This document shows, in pieces, positions 7,870 through 16,739 of a stretch of DNA of 64,000 nucleotides. Source of the DNA: DRPG01 sp964655065 (GTDB lineage Bacteria; Myxococcota_A; UBA796; GCA-2862545); NCBI GenBank assembly GCA_964655065.1, contig CAZZLC010000004.1:144531-208530 (forward strand). Reading direction: 5' to 3'. Below the pieces are notes generated by a model, which saw only the letters and a list, made by a program, of their open reading frames with translations, had not been told where the DNA came from and searched no databases. The position numbers and the translations under genes were made by a program. How positions within the stretch are numbered: position 1 is the first letter of the stretch; every line of letters begins with the position of its first letter.

Positions 7870-10800
7870 TCAGCCTCGCGACTGACGGGCGAGGACGAGG
7901 AGCTCGTCTGCCGCGTAGCGGTGAGGCGGCACCAGCGGGGACACGGGCCGCATCTCCTGCAGCTCGCCGCGCTTCAGCACGTGAAGGTGGCCCGCTCGCT
8001 GGCGCAGGAGCTGGGACTCGGCGTCGCGAGTCTCCGACAGCAGGGCTCGCATTCGAGGCAGCTCGGCCTCCTCGATCCCGCCCAGCACCCAGGTACCGAC
8101 GTTCTCTCGCGGCTGGTAGTCCAGATCCCCCGGTCGGTCGCTCCAGAGCGCCACCCCGAGCCCGTCGCGACGGCCGGACCGGAGCAGGCGAATGAGCGGC
8201 TCTTTGGTGGCGGGGCTCGCCTCGGCTGGCAACCACAGGTCGGCTTCGTCGACGAGCAACAGCGTGTGGACGTCGTCGGTCTCGTGGGCCGCGGTGTGGA
8301 CCGCGATCTCGACGAGCAGGCGAGCGACCCAGTACTCGGTCCGGGTGGCGTCACCGAGCTGACCGACGTGGATCAGGGTGGCCTGCGGCCTCGCGTGGGG
8401 ACCGATCAGCCTGGACGGCTCGAGACGCGCTCCCGCCGACTCGAGCAGCTCCCCGTGGGACCAGGACAGCGCGGTCAGGTTGTCGTGAAGCTTCTCGAAC
8501 TGGCGCGCGTTGAGCTCGCCGACCGCGTTGACGAGCGCCGGGTCCTGGTCACCGATGCACTCGGTCAGCAGCGCGAGGTCCACGGTGTGCCCGAGCGCCA
8601 CCGTGTGTTCGATCGCCTTCGCGAGGAGGACCAACCTGGACTTCTCGGCTTCGCTCCCGTGGTAGCCCATCAGAGACCCGAGGGACTCGGCGAGGAAGTG
8701 CGCGACCATGGAGCGCTGCTGGGTGGGCAGGGCCTCGAGTCCAGCGGGCACGAGGGGGAGCCACACGCTGCGTCCAGGGGACGCGCCCGGGGTGAGCAAC
8801 GACACGTCGACGTCGCGAAGCAGCCGCTGCGCTCGCTCGGTGGCCGGGTCACCGGGCATCGCAGGGTAGCGAGCCCGATCGGCGAGCCCGCACAGGTCGC
8901 CGTTGCGGTCGACCACGATCACCGACAGGCCTTGCTCGAGTCCCTGCTCGAGGACCGCGAGGGCGGTGGCCATGGGGGGGCCGCCGCCCAGAAACCCGAG
9001 GTTCCGGTCGAGGTCCTCGGGGGCGAGCAACGCCTCGCGATCGTCGGTCGTCCACCACCCGAGCTGCAGGGGACCGGACTCCAGCGACGAGCTGGGCGCG
9101 GGCTTCGGGGTGCGGGCGGGCGTGGGCGCGGGAGTGGCCACGGTAGGCGCGGCACGCTCGGGCTCCACCGCGGCGCCAGTCCCGAGTCCGAACAGGGTCC
9201 GGAGGCTCGGGAGCTGCGACAGCGGCTGGTCACGGCGCGTCCACTCCTCGAATCCCGGCGCCCGCTCGTGACGCTCCTGGAAGGCGAGGAAGGCCATGAT
9301 GGTCCGCCAGTCGGTATCCTGGACGACGACCTTGCGTCCCCCCGCGGCCACGATCTCACCGAGCCGGCGGGCGAGCTTGGTGCGCGGGTTGTCGGGAAAG
9401 GGCCCCGTGCGAACCAGCGCGGCGCGATCGGGGGCGGCGGCCTCCACCGCCTCCTCGATCTGCCGGCCCAGTGCTCCGCCGAGCGGAGTCCGGTTGCAGA
9501 TGGCCACCCGGTACCGTGGCCCATCGTCGAGCTGCACGGTGAGGCTGTCCTCGGCGATGCGCTCGACGTGGAGCCCCTCCTGCTCGGGTGACTCGCGCAC
9601 GCACTGGGACGCCGCCCGGCAGAGGAGGCCGATGAGCGCGGACTCGTCGTCGGGGATGGACCCGAGGAAGCCGGAGCGGTGGTCGTTGTACTGCTGGGCC
9701 CAGTTCACCGTCGGCGCCTTCGGACCCGGAACGAGCTCGACGTCGACGTCGTCGGGATCGATGATTCGACCTGCCGCGATGCACCGGTCACGGAACGCGT
9801 GGCACCAGTTGAGGATGTCGCGAGTGCGCAGATTGGTGATGCGGGCGAGGTCTCCACGCCGGAAGGGGTACAGCGGGGACTCGGGCCGGAACCGGACCTC
9901 CTGCGACTCGTAGAGCACCTGGAGCCGCCGGGCGATGATCTCTTCGATCTCCTCGGCCGAGCGCCGGGCGGTCAGCGTCACGGGCGCAGGCTCCCGCTCG
10001 AGTCGGTCGAGGGCTGACCGCGTGAGGAACTGCCTCACCTCGACGTACATGTCGTCGAGGCAGGAGATGACCACGATCGCCTGGGGAACCGCGTCGACCA
10101 CGTTGCGGAGGACATCGATCGCGCGGGGGAACCGCTCCTTGATCTCCTCCATGTGGAAGATGTCTTCGAGCTGGTCCACGAGGAGCACGAGCGAGCCGTT
10201 CATGGTCGCCGCGACGAGCCGGCCGAGCTCGATGACGGTGCGGAGCGCGTCACCGTCGGAAGTGCGGGGCGCGATGCCCCCGAGCTTGCGGCGATCCCAG
10301 TCGTTGAGGTCGTGGCACCGCAGGTACTTGATCGCGCGGGCGGTGATCATGGGGTCACGACGCTGGAGCTGCAGGACGACCCGCAGGAGATCCGGGTCGA
10401 ATCCCTCGAGCCGCGGTAGCGCCAGCAGCTGGTCGACCATCGCGGAGACGATGTCGTCGTCGCTGCCCGAGACCAGGGTCTCGCGTTGCTCCGCCGACAG
10501 TCCGCCGGGCATCTGGGCGAGCGCGTCCGAGAGCACCGACAGCCCCGAGGCCTCGACCACCGGTCGGTCGAAGGGACGCTGTAGCGAGTCGATGAGGTTG
10601 TTGAGGACGTAGCGACCATAGTCGCCGCTGCCCGACGTCATCTGCAGGTAGCCGGCCATGCCGAGCCGCTTGCGGTGGACGTAGTTCCGGAACGCTCGCA
10701 CGAGGTGGGTCTTGCCGCTGCCGGCGCTGCCCCGGATGAGCAGGAGGTGCCCGGTGAGCTGGCCGCCGGCGGCCGCCGCGTCGATGAGCCGCTCGAACTG

Positions 10801-11529
10801 ATCCCGGGCCTGGCTGTGAATGGCCCGCACGTCGAAAGGGTCCCGCTCCCAGACCTGGTGGGCGTAGGCCACCGACGTGAAGACCCGCGGCCCGAGCGAG
10901 CTGCAGAACACCTCCGCCCTCGCGTCCTCACCCTGGCCGAGCCCCTCGTCGCGCTCCTCGATGCGGCGGCGGAGCGCGATGAGCTCGCGGACCGACTCAC
11001 GCTCGCTGCGCTCCTCCTCGGAGACCGCTCCCGCGGCGTACACGTCGTCGATCACACCGAGGACCATCTTCTCGTAGCGCTCGAGCGGATCCGCGTCGCC
11101 GGTGGACGCGGCGAAGCGCTTGCAGAGGTCGAGCCCGCGCCAGTGGGTGGCGGTACAGGCCCGACCGAACGGCAGGGGATCGTTGCGGTAGGTCGCGAGG
11201 AACGACGGGACGTCCTCGCGAGGGAGGTCGCGGTACGCGTGGTAGGTCGGGCGCAGCTGGGCCAGGAAGCGGCCGAGCTGGCGGGTGAGGGGGTGGATCC
11301 AGTCGAGCTCGGCCTCGCTCGGGGTGCGATCGTCCAGGGCGAGGGTGGCGGCGTGCAGCGCGTCGCCCCACAGGGCGAGCCCGATGCGCGCGGCCCTGGG
11401 TGGTCCCTCTGCATCGGCCAACTGCAGGAGATCGTGCGGCAAGATCGCGTCTTCCCGGTCGCCGATCTTCGCGTCGATCACCGAAGCGATCGCCGCCGCT
11501 TCCCGCACTACCCGTTCACTGGACACCAT
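7870..11529 (-). CDS. Two-module ATPase: AAA/STAND-like N-half plus HerA/DUF87-like C-half with degenerate P-loop
   Basis: 1219 aa. Residues 1-240 are helical and unrecognised. Module 1 has Walker A GSAGSGKTHL (267-276) and Walker B LVLLVDQLED (447-456), as in AAA/STAND ATPases. Residues about 600-770 are a mixed alpha/beta segment, then a Pro/Ala/Thr linker (790-815). Module 2 follows the HerA/VirB4 pattern: SVIVVDRNGDLCGLA (869-883), TPGASPGR, and Walker B TLLLVDEADLW (1089-1099). Its P-loop position reads FLGGGPPMATA (847-857), lacking the GKT/S. ATG 11529 has GGGAG upstream. The next gene upstream, 67 bases away, encodes a winged-helix-like protein. Predicted cytoplasmic and nucleic-acid-linked; function unknown. 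It could be a DNA-translocation or defence component, but that is inference. Confidence 0.75.
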   Translation of the reverse strand: MVSSERVVREAAAIASVIDAKIGDREDAILPHDLLQLADAEGPPRAARIGLALWGDALHAATLALDDRTPSEAELDWIHPLTRQLGRFLAQLRPTYHAYRDLPREDVPSFLATYRNDPLPFGRACTATHWRGLDLCKRFAASTGDADPLERYEKMVLGVIDDVYAAGAVSEEERSERESVRELIALRRRIEERDEGLGQGEDARAEVFCSSLGPRVFTSVAYAHQVWERDPFDVRAIHSQARDQFERLIDAAAAGGQLTGHLLLIRGSAGSGKTHLVRAFRNYVHRKRLGMAGYLQMTSGSGDYGRYVLNNLIDSLQRPFDRPVVEASGLSVLSDALAQMPGGLSAEQRETLVSGSDDDIVSAMVDQLLALPRLEGFDPDLLRVVLQLQRRDPMITARAIKYLRCHDLNDWDRRKLGGIAPRTSDGDALRTVIELGRLVAATMNGSLVLLVDQLEDIFHMEEIKERFPRAIDVLRNVVDAVPQAIVVISCLDDMYVEVRQFLTRSALDRLEREPAPVTLTARRSAEEIEEIIARRLQVLYESQEVRFRPESPLYPFRRGDLARITNLRTRDILNWCHAFRDRCIAAGRIIDPDDVDVELVPGPKAPTVNWAQQYNDHRSGFLGSIPDDESALIGLLCRAASQCVRESPEQEGLHVERIAEDSLTVQLDDGPRYRVAICNRTPLGGALGRQIEEAVEAAAPDRAALVRTGPFPDNPRTKLARRLGEIVAAGGRKVVVQDTDWRTIMAFLAFQERHERAPGFEEWTRRDQPLSQLPSLRTLFGLGTGAAVEPERAAPTVATPAPTPARTPKPAPSSSLESGPLQLGWWTTDDREALLAPEDLDRNLGFLGGGPPMATALAVLEQGLEQGLSVIVVDRNGDLCGLADRARYPAMPGDPATERAQRLLRDVDVSLLTPGASPGRSVWLPLVPAGLEALPTQQRSMVAHFLAESLGSLMGYHGSEAEKSRLVLLAKAIEHTVALGHTVDLALLTECIGDQDPALVNAVGELNARQFEKLHDNLTALSWSHGELLESAGARLEPSRLIGPHARPQATLIHVGQLGDATRTEYWVARLLVEIAVHTAAHETDDVHTLLLVDEADLWLPAEASPATKEPLIRLLRSGRRDGLGVALWSDRPGDLDYQPRENVGTWVLGGIEEAELPRMRALLSETRDAESQLLRQRAGHLHVLKRGELQEMRPVSPLVPPHRYAADELLVLARQSRG

Positions 11530-11596
11530 CCGATACTCCCGCCCCGTGGCCCCTTTCCCGAAGACGTCGAGACTCTCCCTACCGCGGTCTCTCGGT

Positions 11597-12574
11597 CTAC
11601 CGCACGGAAGCGGCCTCGACGAAGTGGAACGTGGCGTTCATGACGTGGGCTTCCGACGCGTTGACCTCGTTGATGTCCATCGCGCCTACCAGATCGGCCC
11701 GTTCCAGGTTCAGCAACCCCGCCTGGTGGGCCTGGCAGAGTCGCTCCTTGAACTGGGCCAGGGTGACGTGCTCGACGATCCGATCGCCGGTGAGCGCGCG
11801 CCACACGGCGGAGATGAACACCTTCCGCTCCCCGTACCGCCCCTTGCCGTCGACGTTCGATGCGGCGTCGAGGACCCGACGGGCAAAGGTCTCGAGCGCC
11901 ACCATGTCGCGCTCGGGCGATCGCGTTCCGGTGAGCCACTGTTGGGTGAGCGCGGTGACGATCTCGTCGACCTCGGTCCCACGCGCCCCGAGAACCCGGG
12001 CAGCCACCGTCCGGGCGAGGCGATCTACATCGGCCCGGCGCCGCCGGCCTCCGCGTCCGAGGACCCTGGCGAGGTAGTAGGCGCGAACGGCGTCGAGCGT
12101 CAGTACGCCGTCCTTGCCGGTCATCTCCCGGTAGGCGAGCCGGTCGACGGCCTCGAGCATCGACGGGAGCTCGAGCCCGAGCTCGAGCGTGTCGTTCAGA
12201 ACGGCGCCGACCACGGTCTCCCCCTCCTTCAGGTGGCGACGCACCCCGGCGTCCTTCGCGTCGAGGCCCATGGCGAGCGCGGCGAGTACGGGCCGGGCAT
12301 CGCGCCACGCGAGCTTGGTCACCCCGATCCGGCTCTTGAGGACCAGCTGCCCGCGAGGGGTCAGGCTCCATCTCTCGACGAGCCCGTCACGGCGCAGTCC
12401 GTGCACGCGGGACTGGAAGACGCTGGGCCATCGCGCCTTCGGCAGCGGAGGCACGACGTACCTCTCCATGGGCGCCCGCAGCGCCGACGGCGAGGGGTGC
12501 TTGATCGGGGTCGACAAGCGGATGAGGATCAGCGTGTCGAGCCGGTCGGTATAGGTGCGGCCCGGCGGCGTCAT
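11597..12574 (-). CDS. Winged-helix-like protein of unknown function, partner of the large ATPase
   Basis: 325 aa, no membrane segment. Residues about 50-85 (FQSRVHGLRRDGLVERWSL, then TPRGQLVL) look like the recognition helix and wing of a winged-helix domain. The middle is helical and Arg-rich (RGGRRRRAD), and the C-terminus ends with SEAHVMNATFHFVEA. No catalytic motif is evident. It lies between trxB (63 bases) and the ATPase (67 bases), all minus strand, so the ATPase is probably co-transcribed with it. The pairing suggests a DNA- or RNA-directed ATPase with a specificity subunit. I do not recognise a named family. Confidence 0.6.
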   Translation of the reverse strand: MTPPGRTYTDRLDTLILIRLSTPIKHPSPSALRAPMERYVVPPLPKARWPSVFQSRVHGLRRDGLVERWSLTPRGQLVLKSRIGVTKLAWRDARPVLAALAMGLDAKDAGVRRHLKEGETVVGAVLNDTLELGLELPSMLEAVDRLAYREMTGKDGVLTLDAVRAYYLARVLGRGGRRRRADVDRLARTVAARVLGARGTEVDEIVTALTQQWLTGTRSPERDMVALETFARRVLDAASNVDGKGRYGERKVFISAVWRALTGDRIVEHVTLAQFKERLCQAHQAGLLNLERADLVGAMDINEVNASEAHVMNATFHFVEAASVR

Positions 12575-12637
12575 GGGAGCTTTCGTATCGCTCGCGTCCT
12601 GCTCGCGCCCGTCCTGGAAGAGAGGGCGGGCGCCAGG

Positions 12638-13576
12638 TCACGCCGCGTCTTCCTGGGCTTCGAGCCACTTCTCGCAGTCCAGCGCGGCCATGCAGCCGGA
12701 TCCCGCAGCGGTCACCGCTTGCCGGTAGAGGGTGTCCTGGACGTCACCGCAGGCGAAAACGCCCTCCACGGACGTGAAGGACCGTCCCGGGTGAGCGGGG
12801 ACGACGTAGCCAGACTCGTCCATGGCGACCTTCCCCGTGAACACGGTGGTGTTCGGGATGTGACCGATCGCGAGGAACATGCCCGCCACCTCGAGGTCGC
12901 GCTCCGCCCCGGTCTGGGTGTCCCGGAGCCGGAGGGCGGTGACCTTGTCGTCACCCAGCACGTCGACCACCTCCGAGTTCCACACGAACTCGATCTTCTC
13001 GTTCCGCATGGCGCGGGCCTGCATGATCTTCGAGGCCCGGAGGGTGTCGCGACGGTGGATGACGTAGACCTTCGAGGCGAACTTCGTGAGGAACGTCGCC
13101 TCCTCCATGGCAGAGTCTCCTCCGCCGATCACGGCCACGGGGACGTTCTGGTAGAAGAACCCGTCGCAGGTGGCGCACGCCGTCACTCCGGCGCCCTGGA
13201 GCCGGGTCTCGTTGGGCAGGCCGAGGTAGCGCGCGCTCGCACCGGTCGCGATCACGACCGCGTCCACCTCGATGGGGTCGCCGTAGCTCGGCCGGAGCTT
13301 GAACGGACGCTGGCTCAGATCCGCCTCGACGACCTCGTCGAGGACGAACTTGGCGCCGAATCGCTCACACTGCGCCTTCATGCGCTCCATGAGCTCCGGT
13401 CCCAGAATCCCCTCCGGAAAACCAGGGTAGTTGTCCACGTCCGTGGTGATGGTGAGCTGTCCGCCGGGCTGGATCCCCTCGAAGACGACGGGGGGCAGAT
13501 TCGCCCGGGAAAGGTACAGCGCCGCGGTCATTCCCGCCGGGCCAGAGCCCAGCACCGCCACCCGATGTTCCGACAC
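12638..13576 (-). CDS. trxB: Thioredoxin reductase
   Basis: 312 aa. FAD-binding GSGPAG (10-15), redox-active C134-A-T-C137, NADPH-binding GGGDSA (151-156) and the C-terminal FAD motif FACGDVQD are all present and in family order. It reduces thioredoxin with NADPH in the cytoplasm. The GTG at 13576 is four bases after GGAGG, so I prefer it to longer upstream readings. It follows the rhomboid gene by 55 bases on the same strand. Confident. Confidence 0.95.
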   Translation of the reverse strand: MSEHRVAVLGSGPAGMTAALYLSRANLPPVVFEGIQPGGQLTITTDVDNYPGFPEGILGPELMERMKAQCERFGAKFVLDEVVEADLSQRPFKLRPSYGDPIEVDAVVIATGASARYLGLPNETRLQGAGVTACATCDGFFYQNVPVAVIGGGDSAMEEATFLTKFASKVYVIHRRDTLRASKIMQARAMRNEKIEFVWNSEVVDVLGDDKVTALRLRDTQTGAERDLEVAGMFLAIGHIPNTTVFTGKVAMDESGYVVPAHPGRSFTSVEGVFACGDVQDTLYRQAVTAAGSGCMAALDCEKWLEAQEDAA

Positions 13577-13631
13577 GAGACCTCCATCTGGATCGGACGC
13601 ACCCATGCCGATCCAGGTCATGGGAGATCCC

Positions 13632-15809
13632 CTAACGTGCAGGGTCTGTGTGACCGGAGGGCAGGCGGAGGCGCTCGATGCGCTCCGGCTCGGCGAGGAT
13701 CGCGTGTGCGAGAGGCTCGGGAAGCCACGGGAGCTCCCGCCGACCGGGCAGCTGCTCGAGCTCCGCAAAGAGGGTGGTGACAGCGTCAGTATCGTCGAGG
13801 TCGATGCGTCCGGTGAACAGGAAGAGCAGAGGCTTCAGCGCCCGGGGATCATCGTCGACGATCCAGCGCCGAGCGCGCTCGATCAGGAGCTCGCGCTCGC
13901 GGGTGAGCCGCTTCCCGGCCTCGCGAGCGGCGGAGAGCGTGATGACGTCGATGCCGGGTTCTGCGGGCCGAGACTCGCCTGTCGCGGGGTCGTGGACCTC
14001 CTCCCAGGGTCGGCCGGTGAGGGTGTCCACTTCGCGGGGGAGACCCAGTCGCCGTCGAGCTCGACGGATCCTCCGGTCCCCGGGGCTGCGGCGCCACGCG
14101 AGCTCCAGCAGTCCGGCGGCCTCCTCTCGTCGGCCAAGATCGTCGAGCCCCTTGGCGACCTCCTCGATGATCCGGGACGTGGGTGCGTGCTCCAGCGCAG
14201 CCTCGAAGAAGCGGTCGGGGTTCTCCATTCTCGCGAGGACGGGGCGGAGATCCTCGAGGGTCGAGATCCAGATCGCCAGGTTGTCGGGGTCGGCGGTGGC
14301 CGTGGTCCACAGCCCCTCGACGCCCGCTTGCCAGTTCCCGACCAGGATCTGCTCGCGGGCGAAGTCACGCTGGGCCCGCACGGAGTCGGGGTAGGTGGCG
14401 AGCTCCACCTCGGCGAGTCGCCAGGACTCGGGGCGGGGCCAGCGGATGCTCGAGAGAAGCCTCTCGTGGAGGGGAGCGAGCCACGACGCTCGCGCCTCGT
14501 CGACCTGCCAGACGGCGACCAACGACCAGACGCCGCGCACCGCGCCTCGCCACTCGACGCTCCGACGGTCGGCGCCGTGGCCGATGCGGGCCACCACCTT
14601 CCGCCCGGGGACCCCGACCAGGTTCGCGGGTTCGAGCTCTCCGACCTCCGCCGCGGGCCAGTCCTGTCGCAGCTCGGCAATCCACGCCTCGGCTAGCTCG
14701 TCGAGCTCGACCAGGGTCTCGTGACGTCGCTCGGAGACCCCCCAGGCCCGGATGTCGCCGGTGGCGACGGGGCTGGTGAAGGCGGGCTTCCGCAAGGCGT
14801 CGAACGCCGCGTTCCAGCTCGCGGGAACCTCGTAGGAGAGGCGTTCGCCTTCGGCCTTCTCGTCGGGAGAGGCGAGGCCCCAGCTCGCGAGGAGCGACTC
14901 GGCGTACGGGACGCGTTGCCGCTTCTCGGCTGCATCCTGGAGTGGCTCCACCTGCGGACCGGCCAGCAGGGGCACGCCGAGGGCGAGCAGGCAGAGTTCG
15001 AGGACGGCCGACCGTGCACGGGCGTTGTCGCCGGGCCGACGCTCTGCGACGTCGGGGGCGAGGACGAGCCCCAGCACCAACCCGGTGAGCAGGCCGCCCA
15101 GGTGTGCGCTGTTGTCGACCCGCTCGCTCATGAGGCCCGTCAGGAACATGAAGATCATGTAGGGCAGCGACGTGAGGAGGAAGAACACCCGGGTGCGTCG
15201 GCCGAGCAGCGTCGGGCGCGCGAACGCGACCGTCACCATCGCGGCGATGAGGCCGTAGACCCCGCCCGAAGCTCCGAGGGACGGGGTCTCGGGTCCGAAG
15301 ATCGACGAGAGGACCGACCCGCCCACGACCGCGGCCACGTAGAGGACCGCGAGGTTGGCCCGGCCGATGGTGCGCTCGAGGTTGTAGGCCGCGAAGGCGA
15401 GGAAGACCATGTTGCTGGCGATGTGGAGGGGGTCGGTGTGGAGAAAGCCCATCGTGAGCATCCGCCAGCTCTCCCCGTCCTCGAAGATGGCGGACGTCTC
15501 GCGGATCCCCCACGTCGTGAGCCACACTTCGACCTCGGGGAAGCCGGTGCTGCCCCACAGCCCGCCCCCGAACCACCACAGCCGGACCTGCACGCCCACG
15601 AGGAGCGCGGTGAGCAGCGGGAGGGTGCCAGCGGTCAGACCGGTCTCCCAGGCGCGACGCTCCTCGCTGCGCAGCGAGCGGTACATCTCGAGCTCGCCCG
15701 CGCTCCGCCAGGTCTCGCCGGTCACCGGCGTGAACTGAACGAGTGTGGCGCCGGTGATTCGGCCCGAGCGGACCCTCCCCTCCCAGTCTTCCCAGGAGAG
15801 GGCCTCCAC
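13632..15809 (-). CDS. Rhomboid-family intramembrane serine protease with long C-terminal domain
   Basis: About 725 aa, far longer than a minimal rhomboid. Residues 60-250 are a six-helix rhomboid core: HIASN (H129, N133), catalytic Ser181 in GASGG and His236 in NSAHLGG. The cytosolic N-terminus has a short domain (WEDWEGRVRSGRI). After residue 280 there is a soluble region of about 440 aa with helical-repeat character, function unknown. GTG 15809 is a conservative start. A CTG at 15836, six bases after AGGGAGG, would add nine residues and restores a typical N-terminus, so it may be the true start. It is divergent from the Lon-domain gene. Confidence 0.85.
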   Translation of the reverse strand: MEALSWEDWEGRVRSGRITGATLVQFTPVTGETWRSAGELEMYRSLRSEERRAWETGLTAGTLPLLTALLVGVQVRLWWFGGGLWGSTGFPEVEVWLTTWGIRETSAIFEDGESWRMLTMGFLHTDPLHIASNMVFLAFAAYNLERTIGRANLAVLYVAAVVGGSVLSSIFGPETPSLGASGGVYGLIAAMVTVAFARPTLLGRRTRVFFLLTSLPYMIFMFLTGLMSERVDNSAHLGGLLTGLVLGLVLAPDVAERRPGDNARARSAVLELCLLALGVPLLAGPQVEPLQDAAEKRQRVPYAESLLASWGLASPDEKAEGERLSYEVPASWNAAFDALRKPAFTSPVATGDIRAWGVSERRHETLVELDELAEAWIAELRQDWPAAEVGELEPANLVGVPGRKVVARIGHGADRRSVEWRGAVRGVWSLVAVWQVDEARASWLAPLHERLLSSIRWPRPESWRLAEVELATYPDSVRAQRDFAREQILVGNWQAGVEGLWTTATADPDNLAIWISTLEDLRPVLARMENPDRFFEAALEHAPTSRIIEEVAKGLDDLGRREEAAGLLELAWRRSPGDRRIRRARRRLGLPREVDTLTGRPWEEVHDPATGESRPAEPGIDVITLSAAREAGKRLTRERELLIERARRWIVDDDPRALKPLLFLFTGRIDLDDTDAVTTLFAELEQLPGRRELPWLPEPLAHAILAEPERIERLRLPSGHTDPAR

Positions 15810-15903
15810 CTCATCCCCGATGCGAATCCGGACCAGGACCAGCCTCCCTGCGCACCGTAGCGTCCGACCGATGGCCTGTCGTGAAAGTTACCCCCTACGT
15901 CAG

Positions 15904-15932
15904 TCCCCTGGACACCACTACTGGTCAGGGGA
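15904..15932 (+). other. Hairpin in the leader of the Lon-domain gene
   Basis: Arms TCCCCTG (15904-15910) and CAGGGGA (15926-15932) are perfectly complementary. Inside them ACCA (15914-15917) pairs with TGGT (15922-15925), leaving a CTAC loop and a 3-base bulge. It sits about 40 bases before the ATG at 15973. It has no U-run, so it is not a standard terminator. It could be an operator or an mRNA leader structure. Confidence 0.5.
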
Positions 15933-15972
15933 TCGAAGAGTTCGGAAGCGGATCGACCGCGTGGAGTCTCCC

Positions 15973-16611
15973 ATGGAGCCCGAGCAACTCGAAGAGGTCG
16001 CGCGGCGACTACCCATCTTCCCCCTCCCGAGAACGGTGCTGATGCCTGGCACCACCCTTCCCCTCCACGTCTTCGAGAATCGCTACCGGGCCCTGGTGAC
16101 GCACTGCCTCGCCGGCGACCGCGTGATGGGCGTGGCGACGCTGAAGCCCGGCTACGAGGAGGACTACGAGGGCAGCCCGGCGCTCTACCCCGAGATCGGT
16201 GTCGGTCAGATCGTCGCCCACCAGCCGTTCGTCGACGGGCGCTGCAACATCGTCCTGCGCTTCGAGGGGTGTGTGCAGCTCGCGGACGAGCTCGAGACGG
16301 GCGAGCCCTTCCGCGTCGTCTCCGGGGAGGTGCTGACCACCGACCCGGCCGGGGTCGAACGTGCCCTGCAGTCGCTCCGGGTGCTGGTGCTGCAGCTCGG
16401 CAGTGTCCGGCCCGAGGCCGCCGAGGAGGCGCATCGACTGGCCCAGCTCGAGGGGATGGAGCTCCCCGATGCACTGGCGCGTCGCATCTTCGATCAGCTC
16501 GACACCCAGCGAGCCTACCTCGCAGCCTCCCGTCTCGTGGACCGCGTAGCCCTGGTTCAGGATCGACTGGCCCAGTTCCTGCTCGCCGGCTCGACGATGG
16601 GCGAGGCCTGA
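15973..16611 (+). CDS. Lon substrate-binding (LON N-terminal) domain protein
   Basis: 212 aa consisting of one LON N-terminal domain: RLPIFPLPRTVLMPGTTLPL, then FENRYRALV, and GVGQIVAHQPFVDGR. The helical tail (residues 125-210) matches the helix that follows this domain in Lon. There is no AAA or protease domain. Stand-alone proteins of this kind are common, and their role is poorly known; they may bind Lon substrates. The ATG at 15973 has GGAG seven bases upstream. The gene is preceded by a hairpin (15904-15932). Confidence 0.85.
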   Translation: MEPEQLEEVARRLPIFPLPRTVLMPGTTLPLHVFENRYRALVTHCLAGDRVMGVATLKPGYEEDYEGSPALYPEIGVGQIVAHQPFVDGRCNIVLRFEGCVQLADELETGEPFRVVSGEVLTTDPAGVERALQSLRVLVLQLGSVRPEAAEEAHRLAQLEGMELPDALARRIFDQLDTQRAYLAASRLVDRVALVQDRLAQFLLAGSTMGEA

Positions 16612-16739
16612 TCACGCGAGCACCGTCGGGCCACGAGCATCCGGCGCACGAGGCGCTCCACTCCGTGACCGAAGAGCTCGTCGAGCAGCACCTCTCGCCG
16701 CCCTTCGCTCGGCGACACGGAGCGCAGGTGTCCAGCTGT

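Noticed and set aside
6832..9591. 919-residue open frame on the plus strand
   Set aside because: Antisense to the PfkB kinase and the large ATPase; low-complexity composition and no recognisable domain.
11285..13780. 831-residue open frame on the plus strand
   Set aside because: Antisense to the winged-helix protein gene and trxB; no motifs.
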